The translations under genes and the position numbers were made by a program. From NCBI RefSeq assembly GCF_036038375.1, contig NZ_CP107935.1, positions 3,782,001-3,846,000 of the forward strand: a stretch of 64,000 bases of DNA, written 5' to 3'. Below the pieces are notes generated by a model. The model was not told the DNA's origin and did no database searches. It saw only the letters and a list, made by a program, of their open reading frames with translations. Positions 57,874 to 64,000 of this stretch are shown piece after piece (the first letter of the stretch is position 1; every line of letters starts with the position of its first letter). The DNA is from Streptomyces sp. NBC_00414 (GTDB lineage Bacteria; Actinomycetota; Actinomycetes; Streptomycetales; Streptomycetaceae).

Positions 57874-59568
57874 TCAACTCGACGGGAACGGCCAGGGGTT
57901 GGGCTTGCACTTGATCCCGTCGTGGTTCAGGAACTTGGTCTGCTGCTGCATGACGGGGGCGAGCCCGCCGTCGACACTGCAGCTCACATGCCCGTACCCG
58001 AGCCGGTGCCCCACCTCGTGATTGATCAGCATCTGACGGTACGAGTACATCTTGTCCCCGTATGTCTCGGACCCCTGGGCCCAGCGATATGCGTTGATCA
58101 TCACGCGGTCGGTGGCGGCCGAGTCGCAGGAGACGTTGTCCACGGTGGTGTCGAGACCCGACTTCGCGCACCAGAACGCGGTGGTGCCGGGACTGGCCAG
58201 CGTGATGACGAAGTCGGGCTGCCCGGAGGAGACCCGCTCGAAGGTACGGCCGCCGTCGTGGGCCCAACTCCGCTTGTCGTTCAGGGTTTTCTGCACGGCC
58301 TGCGCGAAGAGCTTTCCGTCGAGGCCGAGGGATTTCTCGACGTCGACGCGATAGGTGTATTTCTGTCCGCTTCCCGGCGCCTTGTCGAAGCCGGGGACCG
58401 CGTCGAATTTCCCGCCGCCCTTGAGTTCGGCCGCCAGGGGATACTTCTCCGCCATCTGCTGGGCGTACGACAGCGTGACCGGCGGCTTCGCGGAGGGGGC
58501 GGGCCGCTTGTCGGTGCGCGACGCGGAGTCCTTGGCCTCCCGGTCGGCGCCGCCGGACGCCTGTGAGCGCGCGGTGTCGTCCTCGCCGCCGTCGGCGACC
58601 TGGCCCGCCACGACTACGGCCAGCACGGTGGTGACGGCGGCGGCCGCGATGCCGGTGAAGGCCCGGCCCTTGCCGCCCTTGGTCTTCTCCGGCCGGGCGT
58701 CCGGCGTGCGCGGATCCCGGGGCGGCGCCTTGTGCTCGACCTCCTCGTCCCAGTCTGTGACGGGAGTGAAGGGGTCCGCGCGGAGCGCCGCCGCCACCGG
58801 GGTGGTGGCGCGGGGCGCGGAGGGGGCGCCGTTGCCGCCGAAGGTGTCGTTGTTGCCACCGAAAGCGTCGACGTAGGCCTGGCGGGGGCCGTTCGCTCCC
58901 GCCCCCGCCGGCCCGTACCGCTGCCCGGGGATCGGGGCGCCCGGCCGGTCGCGGGGCACACCTTGGCCCGGGCCTTGCGGGGACGTCCGGGGTACGCCGT
59001 ACCCGGTGCCCGCCCTCGCCTCCCCCCAGCCGCCGCCCGGCTCCCGCTGCTCGGGGTGACCGCCGCGGACTCTGGGCGCGCCCTGAGTCGGGGTGCCCTC
59101 GGCGGGCCGCGGCGCACCCTGCGCCGTACCGCCGTCGGGCAACCGCGGAAAGCCATGAGCGGGGGTCCCGTCCTGGAGACGCGGGAACCCGTGCGCGGGA
59201 GTGCCGTCCGGCAGCCGGGGGAATCCGTGGGCCGGGGTGCCGTCCTGGAGGCGCGGGAACCCGTGGGCGGGTGTCCCGTCGGGCAGGCGCGGGAATCCTT
59301 GCGCGGGCGGACGGGGAGTTCCCTGGCCGGACGGGCCCGCGGGCCCTTGCGGCACCCAGCCCTCAGGCAGGCGCGGCACCCCCCGAGCGGGCGCTCCGCC
59401 CATCGGCGCCGCCGCGGGCTGCTGCCCGGCGGGCGGCCGTCGGCGCCCCGCCGCACCCGCGGTCGCCGCTGTTCCTGGCGTCCCCGGCTCCGGCCGGGCA
59501 GCCGGAACCGCGGGAGGGGCGGCGGTGTCGCCCTTGGGGGCGGGCCCGCGCCGGCTGTGACGTCCCAC
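57874..59568 (-). CDS. DUF3152 protein with metzincin-type zinc motif
   Basis: The 564-residue protein begins at the GTG at 59568 with a Pro/Gly-rich cytoplasmic part; residues about 85-145 are a tandem 12-residue repeat (DGTPAHGFPRLP/Q). One transmembrane segment lies near residues 298-325 (AFTGIAAAAVTTVLAVVVAG). The C-terminal, outside domain is DUF3152: GKLFAQAVQKTLNDKRSWAH, then NHEVGHRLGYGHVSC near residue 525, which fits HExxHxxGxxH. The domain is thus probably a membrane-anchored zinc protease, by motif. The mycobacterial homologue lies in the same gene neighbourhood. Confidence 0.88.
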   Translation of the reverse strand: MGRHSRRGPAPKGDTAAPPAVPAARPEPGTPGTAATAGAAGRRRPPAGQQPAAAPMGGAPARGVPRLPEGWVPQGPAGPSGQGTPRPPAQGFPRLPDGTPAHGFPRLQDGTPAHGFPRLPDGTPAHGFPRLQDGTPAHGFPRLPDGGTAQGAPRPAEGTPTQGAPRVRGGHPEQREPGGGWGEARAGTGYGVPRTSPQGPGQGVPRDRPGAPIPGQRYGPAGAGANGPRQAYVDAFGGNNDTFGGNGAPSAPRATTPVAAALRADPFTPVTDWDEEVEHKAPPRDPRTPDARPEKTKGGKGRAFTGIAAAAVTTVLAVVVAGQVADGGEDDTARSQASGGADREAKDSASRTDKRPAPSAKPPVTLSYAQQMAEKYPLAAELKGGGKFDAVPGFDKAPGSGQKYTYRVDVEKSLGLDGKLFAQAVQKTLNDKRSWAHDGGRTFERVSSGQPDFVITLASPGTTAFWCAKSGLDTTVDNVSCDSAATDRVMINAYRWAQGSETYGDKMYSYRQMLINHEVGHRLGYGHVSCSVDGGLAPVMQQQTKFLNHDGIKCKPNPWPFPSS

Positions 59569-59576
59569 GTCCCGCT

Positions 59577-60566
59577 TCAGCTCCTTGCGCCGGTAGCGCC
59601 GGTGTCGGTCAACTCGCCTGTGTCCGCGAGGAGTTCGCGGAAGGCCGTGGCCATGGTCTCCGGGTATTCCATCATCGCCACATGCCCCGCGTCAGGCAAC
59701 GTCAGCAACCGCGAGTCCCGGAAAGCACGCGCCGCACGCTGGGCCATACGGTACGAGACGAGTTGGTCGCGACCCCCGTAGACAAGGAGTGTAGGTGCGA
59801 GCACCCGCTCGGCCTGGCGCCACAGCCCGTGCTGGCCGCCCAGCGTGTACGCGTTCACGATGCCGCGTGCCGAGCGTGCCATGACGTCCCAGAAATAGGG
59901 AAGCGCGAGCCGCCGCTCCATCTCGTCGACGGCGTTCTGGAACCCCTCGGGCGTCACCATGCCGGGATCCCCGTAACAGAGCGCGGTGACGCCCCGTACA
60001 CGCTGCTCGGCGGTCCAGCCCCTGGTGAACCTGGTGAACAGGGCCGCCACACCGGGCAGGGCGAGCAGCGCCGTCGGTACCGCGCTGCGCTGCACCCGCA
60101 GTTCCGGGAGCGCGGGCGAGACGAGCGTGAGCGTGCGGACGAGATCGGGCCGTACGGCGGCGACGCGCGTCGAGACGGCGCCGCCCAGCGAATTCCCGAA
60201 GAGGTGCACGGGCCCGCGCTCGGCCGCGTCGAGATAACGGATGACCGCCCGCGCGTGTCCGGTCACCGAGTAGTCGCCGTCGTCCGGCGGCGGCGAGTCG
60301 CCGAAGCCCGGCAGGTCCACGGCCTCACTGTCCACGAGACCGTCGAGGAGCGGCATGAGCGCGGACCAGTTCTGCGAGGAACCGCCCAGCCCGTGCACGT
60401 ACAGCGCGGGCGGCAGCCCTTCCCTGGCCGGCGGCCTCGAACGGACCGTCAGCGTGATCCCGGGGAGCCCGACCGTACGCAGTCGCTCCCCCGCCGCCAC
60501 CCTGACGGAACTGACCTTCGGCGCAACGGAAGTGGCCAGCACTGACGGCAGTTCGGTCGAAGACAT
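59577..60566 (-). CDS. Alpha/beta hydrolase
   Basis: The 329-residue protein has the alpha/beta-hydrolase pattern: oxyanion HGLGGSSQNW, nucleophile elbow LFGNSLGGAVS (Ser near residue 142), acid in VYGGRDQLVSY and His in DAGHVAMMEYPE. No signal peptide. Substrate unknown; the family includes esterases, dehalogenases and C-C hydrolases. It is eight bases upstream of the DUF3152 gene on the same strand, so the two form an operon. Confidence 0.88.
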   Translation of the reverse strand: MSSTELPSVLATSVAPKVSSVRVAAGERLRTVGLPGITLTVRSRPPAREGLPPALYVHGLGGSSQNWSALMPLLDGLVDSEAVDLPGFGDSPPPDDGDYSVTGHARAVIRYLDAAERGPVHLFGNSLGGAVSTRVAAVRPDLVRTLTLVSPALPELRVQRSAVPTALLALPGVAALFTRFTRGWTAEQRVRGVTALCYGDPGMVTPEGFQNAVDEMERRLALPYFWDVMARSARGIVNAYTLGGQHGLWRQAERVLAPTLLVYGGRDQLVSYRMAQRAARAFRDSRLLTLPDAGHVAMMEYPETMATAFRELLADTGELTDTGATGARS

Positions 60567-60760
60567 GCAGCAATGTTACGAGACGATCACGCACTGGATC
60601 GTGTGTTCGCCGTCACAGAAGGAAGTCATGCCCCGGACGGCCACCGGTCCCGTCGCGGGGCGGATCGCGTAGCGCCTCCACCGCAGGTCTCATAGGCTTC
60701 GTGAATGAGGGCACTCGTACCCATGCAAGAGCGCACTCGCACAGCTCGGGAAGAGGACTC

Positions 60761-60985
60761 ATGACTGTCGACCCCACCGACCCCGAGGCACTTGAGGACA
60801 CGGACGGCACCGACGCGACCGAGATCGGCGTGGAGGCCCCCGAGGCCGACGCCGCCGAGCAGCAGACGGACCTCGCGCCCCGCCGGGACGACCCACTGAC
60901 CGACACGGACACCGACAACGCCAGCGAGGCGGACCTCGTCGAGCAGGCGAGGGTCGTGGAACTCGACGAGGACGACTATCGGTGA
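60761..60985 (+). CDS. Small acidic protein
   Basis: The 74-residue protein starts at the ATG at 60761 (GAAGAGGA upstream) and is rich in Asp, Glu, Thr and Ala: MTVDPTDPEALEDTDGTD. It is probably disordered. It is divergent from the alpha/beta hydrolase gene across 194 bases, which hold only a 6-bp inverted repeat ACGATC/GATCGT near 60,580. Function unknown. Confidence 0.7.
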   Translation: MTVDPTDPEALEDTDGTDATEIGVEAPEADAAEQQTDLAPRRDDPLTDTDTDNASEADLVEQARVVELDEDDYR

Positions 60986-61188
60986 CCCCGCTCCGGGGCG
61001 CCCGACCGCCGTTCCCGGGCACCCGCCGGGAACTGGTGAGGTCGCCATGCCCCCGTATGGCGTGATCTGCACTGTTTCACCGGCGTCCGGTCCGTGAAAT
61101 TCTCCGCTCGCACCGCGCACACCACGGTTACCGAAAAGTACGATGGCCGCGCGGCGCTCACCGCATGTGGACGATCTTGGGAGGCGGC

Positions 61189-61830
61189 GTGACAGCCATC
61201 GAGCAGACAGAGGCGGCACGCCCGCGGGGCACACGCCTGCCGCGCCGTGCCCGACGCAACCAGCTCCTCGGCGCCGCCCAGGCAGTTTTCGTTGCGCAGG
61301 GATATCACTCGGCCGCGATGGACGACATCGCCGAACGCGCGGGCGTCAGCAAGCCGGTGCTCTACCAGCACTTCCCCGGCAAGCTGGACCTCTACCTGGC
61401 CCTGCTTGACCAGCACTGCGAGTCGCTGCTGCACGCCGTACGGACCGCGCTGGCGTCCACCACGGACAACAGCCTGCGCGTACGGGCCACCATGGACGCC
61501 TATTTCGCGTACGTGGAGGACGAGGGCGGCGCCTTCCGGCTGGTCTTCGAGTCGGACCTGACGAACGAGCCCGCGGTGCGCGAGCGGGTCGACAAGGTCA
61601 CGTTCGAGTGCGCCGAGGCGATCTGCGAGGTCATCGCGGAGGACACCGGTCTGTCCAAGGCCGAGTCGATGCTGCTCGCCTCGGGCCTGGGCGGACTCGC
61701 CCAGGTGGTGGCCCGTTCCTGGCTGCACAGCGACCGCAGCGTGCCGCGCGACCAGGCGGTGCAGCTGCTGACCTCGCTGGCGTGGCGGGGCATCGCGGGT
61801 TTCCCCCTGCACGGCAGCGAGCACCACTGA
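61189..61830 (+). CDS. TetR-family transcriptional regulator
   Basis: The 213-residue regulator begins at the GTG at 61189 (GGGAGGC upstream). The N-terminal helix-turn-helix spans about residues 25-75 (QLLGAAQAVFVAQGYHSAA, DDIAERAGVSKPVLYQHF). The C-terminal ligand domain is all-helical. The 203 bases upstream contain no gene and should carry its operator. It lies in the actinomycete-conserved block with DUF3107; ligand and targets are unknown. Confidence 0.93.
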   Translation: MTAIEQTEAARPRGTRLPRRARRNQLLGAAQAVFVAQGYHSAAMDDIAERAGVSKPVLYQHFPGKLDLYLALLDQHCESLLHAVRTALASTTDNSLRVRATMDAYFAYVEDEGGAFRLVFESDLTNEPAVRERVDKVTFECAEAICEVIAEDTGLSKAESMLLASGLGGLAQVVARSWLHSDRSVPRDQAVQLLTSLAWRGIAGFPLHGSEHH

Positions 61831-61842
61831 CCGCGGCCGACC

Positions 61843-61873
61843 CCGGCGGATCACCGCCGGCCGCCGTTTTGTT
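61843..61873 (+). terminator. Intrinsic terminator after TetR gene
   Basis: CCGGCGG (61843-61849) pairs with CCGCCGG (61854-61860) around ATCA, followed by CCGCCGTTTTGTT. It lies 12 bases after the tetR stop. Confidence 0.75.
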
Positions 61874-61995
61874 CCCACGGGGTGTTCGCTCCTGGCGTTC
61901 TCGGGCGGAGCATGTACGTCCCCTCACCGGGCTAATGTGTGCTGCGTACGGCGCGGAGACACGCGCACATCAGTGACCGTCGGAGGGACATAGCC

Positions 61996-62223
61996 GTGGA
62001 GGTCAAGATCGGCGTGCAGCACGCGCCCCGCGAGATCGTTCTGGAGAGCGGTCAGACCCCGGAAGAGGTCGAGCGCGCGGTGTCCGAGGCGCTGGCAGGC
62101 AAGTCGCAGCTGCTCAGCCTCGTGGACGACCACGGCCGCAAGGTCCTGGTACCGGCGGACCGCCTCGCCTACGTGGAGCTCGGCGAGCCGACGGCCCGCA
62201 AGGTGGGCTTCAGCGCGCTGTAG
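61996..62223 (+). CDS. DUF3107 family small protein
   Basis: The 75-residue protein begins at the GTG at 61996 (VEVKIGVQHAPREIVLE); GGAGGGAC lies upstream. The pattern EVKIGVQ ... ETPEEVERAV-like helix ... GRKVLVPADRLAYVELG matches the DUF3107 family, found beside the TetR gene in mycobacteria as well. Structure should be a small alpha/beta fold. Function not known. It is followed by a strong terminator. Confidence 0.88.
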   Translation: MEVKIGVQHAPREIVLESGQTPEEVERAVSEALAGKSQLLSLVDDHGRKVLVPADRLAYVELGEPTARKVGFSAL

Positions 62224-62256
62224 GTCGCGGGACAGACGTAGGAGCAGGACAGGAGA

Positions 62257-62290
62257 GGGGTTCGGCGGCTTCGGCCGCCGGGCCCCTTTT
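62257..62290 (+). terminator. Intrinsic terminator after DUF3107 gene
   Basis: CGGCGGC (62263-62269) pairs with GCCGCCG (62274-62280) around a TTCG loop, with outer GGGG/CCCC pairing and then TTTT (62287-62290). Confidence 0.88.
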
Positions 62291-62424
62291 CATGTCCGCC
62301 CCCACGCCCGCGCGCTTCACAGATGGAACACAACTCTTCCACACGGGAGGATTGCATTCCGCAGGTCACGGGTATGACGGGCTACGACCGAAGTGCACAC
62401 AGCCGTGCGGAAGGGACCCCCCTC

Positions 62425-62697
62425 ATGTTCTTGGAAGCGCTCGGCTCGGCCATCCTCGGTCTGGCCCTCGCCTGGGCGGCGGCATACCGCCTGCCGCACC
62501 GCCTGCCGGCTCGCAGCCTCGTCCTCTCGACGGGCGTCGCCGGCGGCCTCTTCGGCGCCTTCCTGACCCACACCGCGCTGGGATCCGTCGGTTTCCTGCC
62601 GGTGATGCTCGGCGCGGTCGCGGTCGCGGCGGCCTCGCTCTCCCTGCTCCTACGCCCAGCGGGAAGACTCCACCGCCACCACTCGGCCACCGTCTGA
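62425..62697 (+). CDS. Small membrane protein
   Basis: The 90-residue protein starts at the ATG at 62425, with GGAAGGGA upstream. Three hydrophobic segments are visible: MFLEALGSAILGLALAW, SLVLSTGVAGGLFGAFL and FLPVMLGAVAVAAASLSLL. The C-terminus is basic and His-rich (RLHRHHSATV). No family was recognised with confidence; it resembles short integral membrane proteins common in Streptomyces. Confidence 0.7.
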   Translation: MFLEALGSAILGLALAWAAAYRLPHRLPARSLVLSTGVAGGLFGAFLTHTALGSVGFLPVMLGAVAVAAASLSLLLRPAGRLHRHHSATV

Positions 62698-62745
62698 AGG
62701 ACGACGACTGAGGGGCGGCCCCCAGAAGATCGCCCCGCCCCGTTC

Positions 62746-62915
62746 AGGGGCCCGGGGAGCGGCGCGGCCGACCCCGACGGACCCGCGGACAGGAACCCAC
62801 GGTCCCAGGCACCCCCCAAGGGGCGCGGGGAACGGCGCACTCAGCACCCGCCGACCCACACCCGAAAACCCACGACCCCAGACACCCCCTCAAGGGGCGC
62901 GGGGAACGGCGCAAC
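62746..62915. repeat. Three copies of a Streptomyces GC-rich intergenic repeat
   Basis: AGGGGCGCGGGGAACGGCGC-like units occur near 62746-62765 (AGGGGCCCGGGGAGCGGCGC), 62819-62838 and 62892-62911. Spacing is about 73 bases. This motif is widespread between genes in Streptomyces genomes. Here it lies between convergent small membrane protein and ferritin-like genes, a usual location. No gene is present in 62,698-62,969. Confidence 0.7.
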
Positions 62916-62969
62916 CAGCCCCGCCCTCCCGCAGACGACCAATCGCCGGCCCCGGGGGGGGGCAAAGGC

Positions 62970-63707
62970 TCAGGCGGCCAGCCCCAGCGCAGCCATCCTC
63001 TTCGTGTGCGCCTCGGTGATCCGCGAGAACATCCGTCCCACCTCGGCGAGATCGAACCCGTCCGCGACCCCACCGACGAGCATCGTCGAAAGAGCGTCCC
63101 GGTCGGCGACCACCCGCTGCGACTGCGACAGCGCCTCACCCATCAACCGCCGCGCCCACAGGGCGAGTCGACCGCCCACGCGCGGATCCGCGTCGATGGC
63201 GGCCCGTACCTTCTCGATGGCGAACGAGGCGTGTCCCGTGTCGTCGAGGACGGCGAGCACGAGCTTGCGGGTGTCGGCGTCGAGCCGGGCCGCGACCTCC
63301 CGGTAGAAGTCACTGGCGATCGAGTCACCGACGTACGCCTTCACGAGCCCTTCCAGCCAGTCGGACGGCGCCGTCTGCTTGTGGAACCCGTCGAGCGCGG
63401 CGACAAAGGGCTCCATCGCCTGGGTCGGCTCCGCGCCGATCTCCGTGAGCCGGGCCCTGAGCTGCTCGAAGTGGTGGAACTCGGCCGAGGCCATCTTCGC
63501 CAGCTCCGCCTTGTCCCCGAGCGTCGGCGCCAGTTTGGCGTCCTCCGCGAGCCGCTCGAACGCCGCCAGCTCCCCGTACGCGAGCGCGCCGATCAGATCC
63601 ACGACCGCGGCACGGTACTGGGGGTCCACGGAGGCCGTGGCCCAGTCCTGGGCGGCGACTCCGGTGGGTTCGGCGGGTGCGTCGGAAGATTTGGCAGGCG
63701 TCGTCAT
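62970..63707 (-). CDS. Ferritin-like fold protein
   Basis: The 245-residue protein begins MTTPAKSSDAPAEPTGV at the ATG at 63707; another start lies three codons earlier. After a short linker it is all-helical with spaced acids and His: GALAYGELAAFERLAEDA, MASAEFHHFEQLRARLTEIG, YREVAARLDADTRKLVLAVL and GHASFAIEKVRAAI. The E ... ExxH pattern fits a diiron ferritin-like fold. The homologue in mycobacteria sits at the same place in the block next to rhlE. Function unknown, iron- or redox-linked by fold. Confidence 0.82.
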   Translation of the reverse strand: MTTPAKSSDAPAEPTGVAAQDWATASVDPQYRAAVVDLIGALAYGELAAFERLAEDAKLAPTLGDKAELAKMASAEFHHFEQLRARLTEIGAEPTQAMEPFVAALDGFHKQTAPSDWLEGLVKAYVGDSIASDFYREVAARLDADTRKLVLAVLDDTGHASFAIEKVRAAIDADPRVGGRLALWARRLMGEALSQSQRVVADRDALSTMLVGGVADGFDLAEVGRMFSRITEAHTKRMAALGLAA

Positions 63708-64000
63708 GAAGCGCACAATAGCCCGCTCGCCGCACGGCGTAAGGCCCTGGTCAATCAGTGTGACGACGACTACGTGACCAAATCGGCCATCGCATATGCG
63801 CGGATCCAGGGTATGGTGGTAATGCGCTCGCTGAGTTGATCTACGTAACTCGACGGGTCCGCACGAATGAGGATGCCCGGTCGGTGGCCCGATCGGCTCC
63901 GACCCGACAGCCCTCCCAGCCCGTACGGCACAGTGCGTACGGCATGCGGAGGGACCCTCAGCGGTACGAACGCTTGAGCGTCGGCAGTGGTCCCATGCCA
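63708..64000. other. Upstream region of the next gene, no complete gene seen
   Basis: The last 290 bases carry no supported gene. CCGTACG and CGTACGG form a 7-bp hairpin near 63,919-63,940, and an ATG lies at about 63,995. In related genomes the DEAD-box helicase gene rhlE follows the ferritin-like gene, so this may be its long 5' leader; that is inference. Confidence 0.4.

Overview
The window is from a high-GC actinomycete, almost certainly Streptomyces: chromosomal genes run at about 70% GC, GTG starts are common, and the gene order mrx1-nudC-adnB-adnA ... moeZ-DUF3152 ... tetR-DUF3107-ferritin-like is one I know from actinomycetes including mycobacteria. Positions 1 to about 27,910 are most of an integrated siphovirus prophage of visibly lower GC; 27,911 to 64,000 is host chromosome.

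Prophage, left to right. Positions 1-15,674 are the late module on the minus strand: terminase small and large subunits, portal, scaffold, HK97-type capsid, head-tail connectors, major tail protein, two tail-assembly chaperones joined by a -1 frameshift site, tape measure, and tail-tip proteins. Lysis genes and the other attachment site must lie left of the window. The stretch 15,675-16,719 has no gene; it holds an array of 13 exact TCTCCTACC iterons beside an AT-rich stretch and a second 20-bp repeat, a good candidate for the phage replication origin. Positions 16,720-23,646 are the rightward early module: tiny membrane proteins, small unknown proteins, a PrimPol-helicase that is the only recognisable replication enzyme, and a phage WhiB. 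Positions 23,676-25,963 hold an XRE/DUF5753 regulator, a DUF397 protein and an anti-sigma-type HATPase with three small followers. Three stacked hairpins separate this from a large serine integrase read leftward. Just beyond it lies the severed 3' end of the host mycoredoxin gene, so the phage integrated inside mrx1.

Host region. On the minus strand come NADH pyrophosphatase (nudC), an M20 dipeptidase and the paired AdnB/AdnA helicase-nucleases, then an alkyltransferase-like protein. On the plus strand follow a pseudokinase fused to an LPG-synthase-like membrane domain and two tandem secreted lipoprotein peptidases. On the minus strand again lie moeZ and a five-gene exopolysaccharide-type operon (PelF-like glycosyltransferase, membrane protein, a 46-residue protein, NAD epimerase, spherulin-4/GH135-like protein). 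Next is a complete peptide ABC transporter operon preceded by a strong promoter, a 30-residue leader peptide with two Cys near its end and an intrinsic terminator, which looks like an attenuation system. The right end carries DUF3152 with a metzincin motif, an alpha/beta hydrolase, a small acidic protein, a TetR regulator, DUF3107, a small membrane protein, a dispersed GC-rich repeat and a ferritin-like protein.

No tRNA, rRNA, CRISPR array or insertion sequence was seen. Product names rest on motif recognition by eye; no database search was run.
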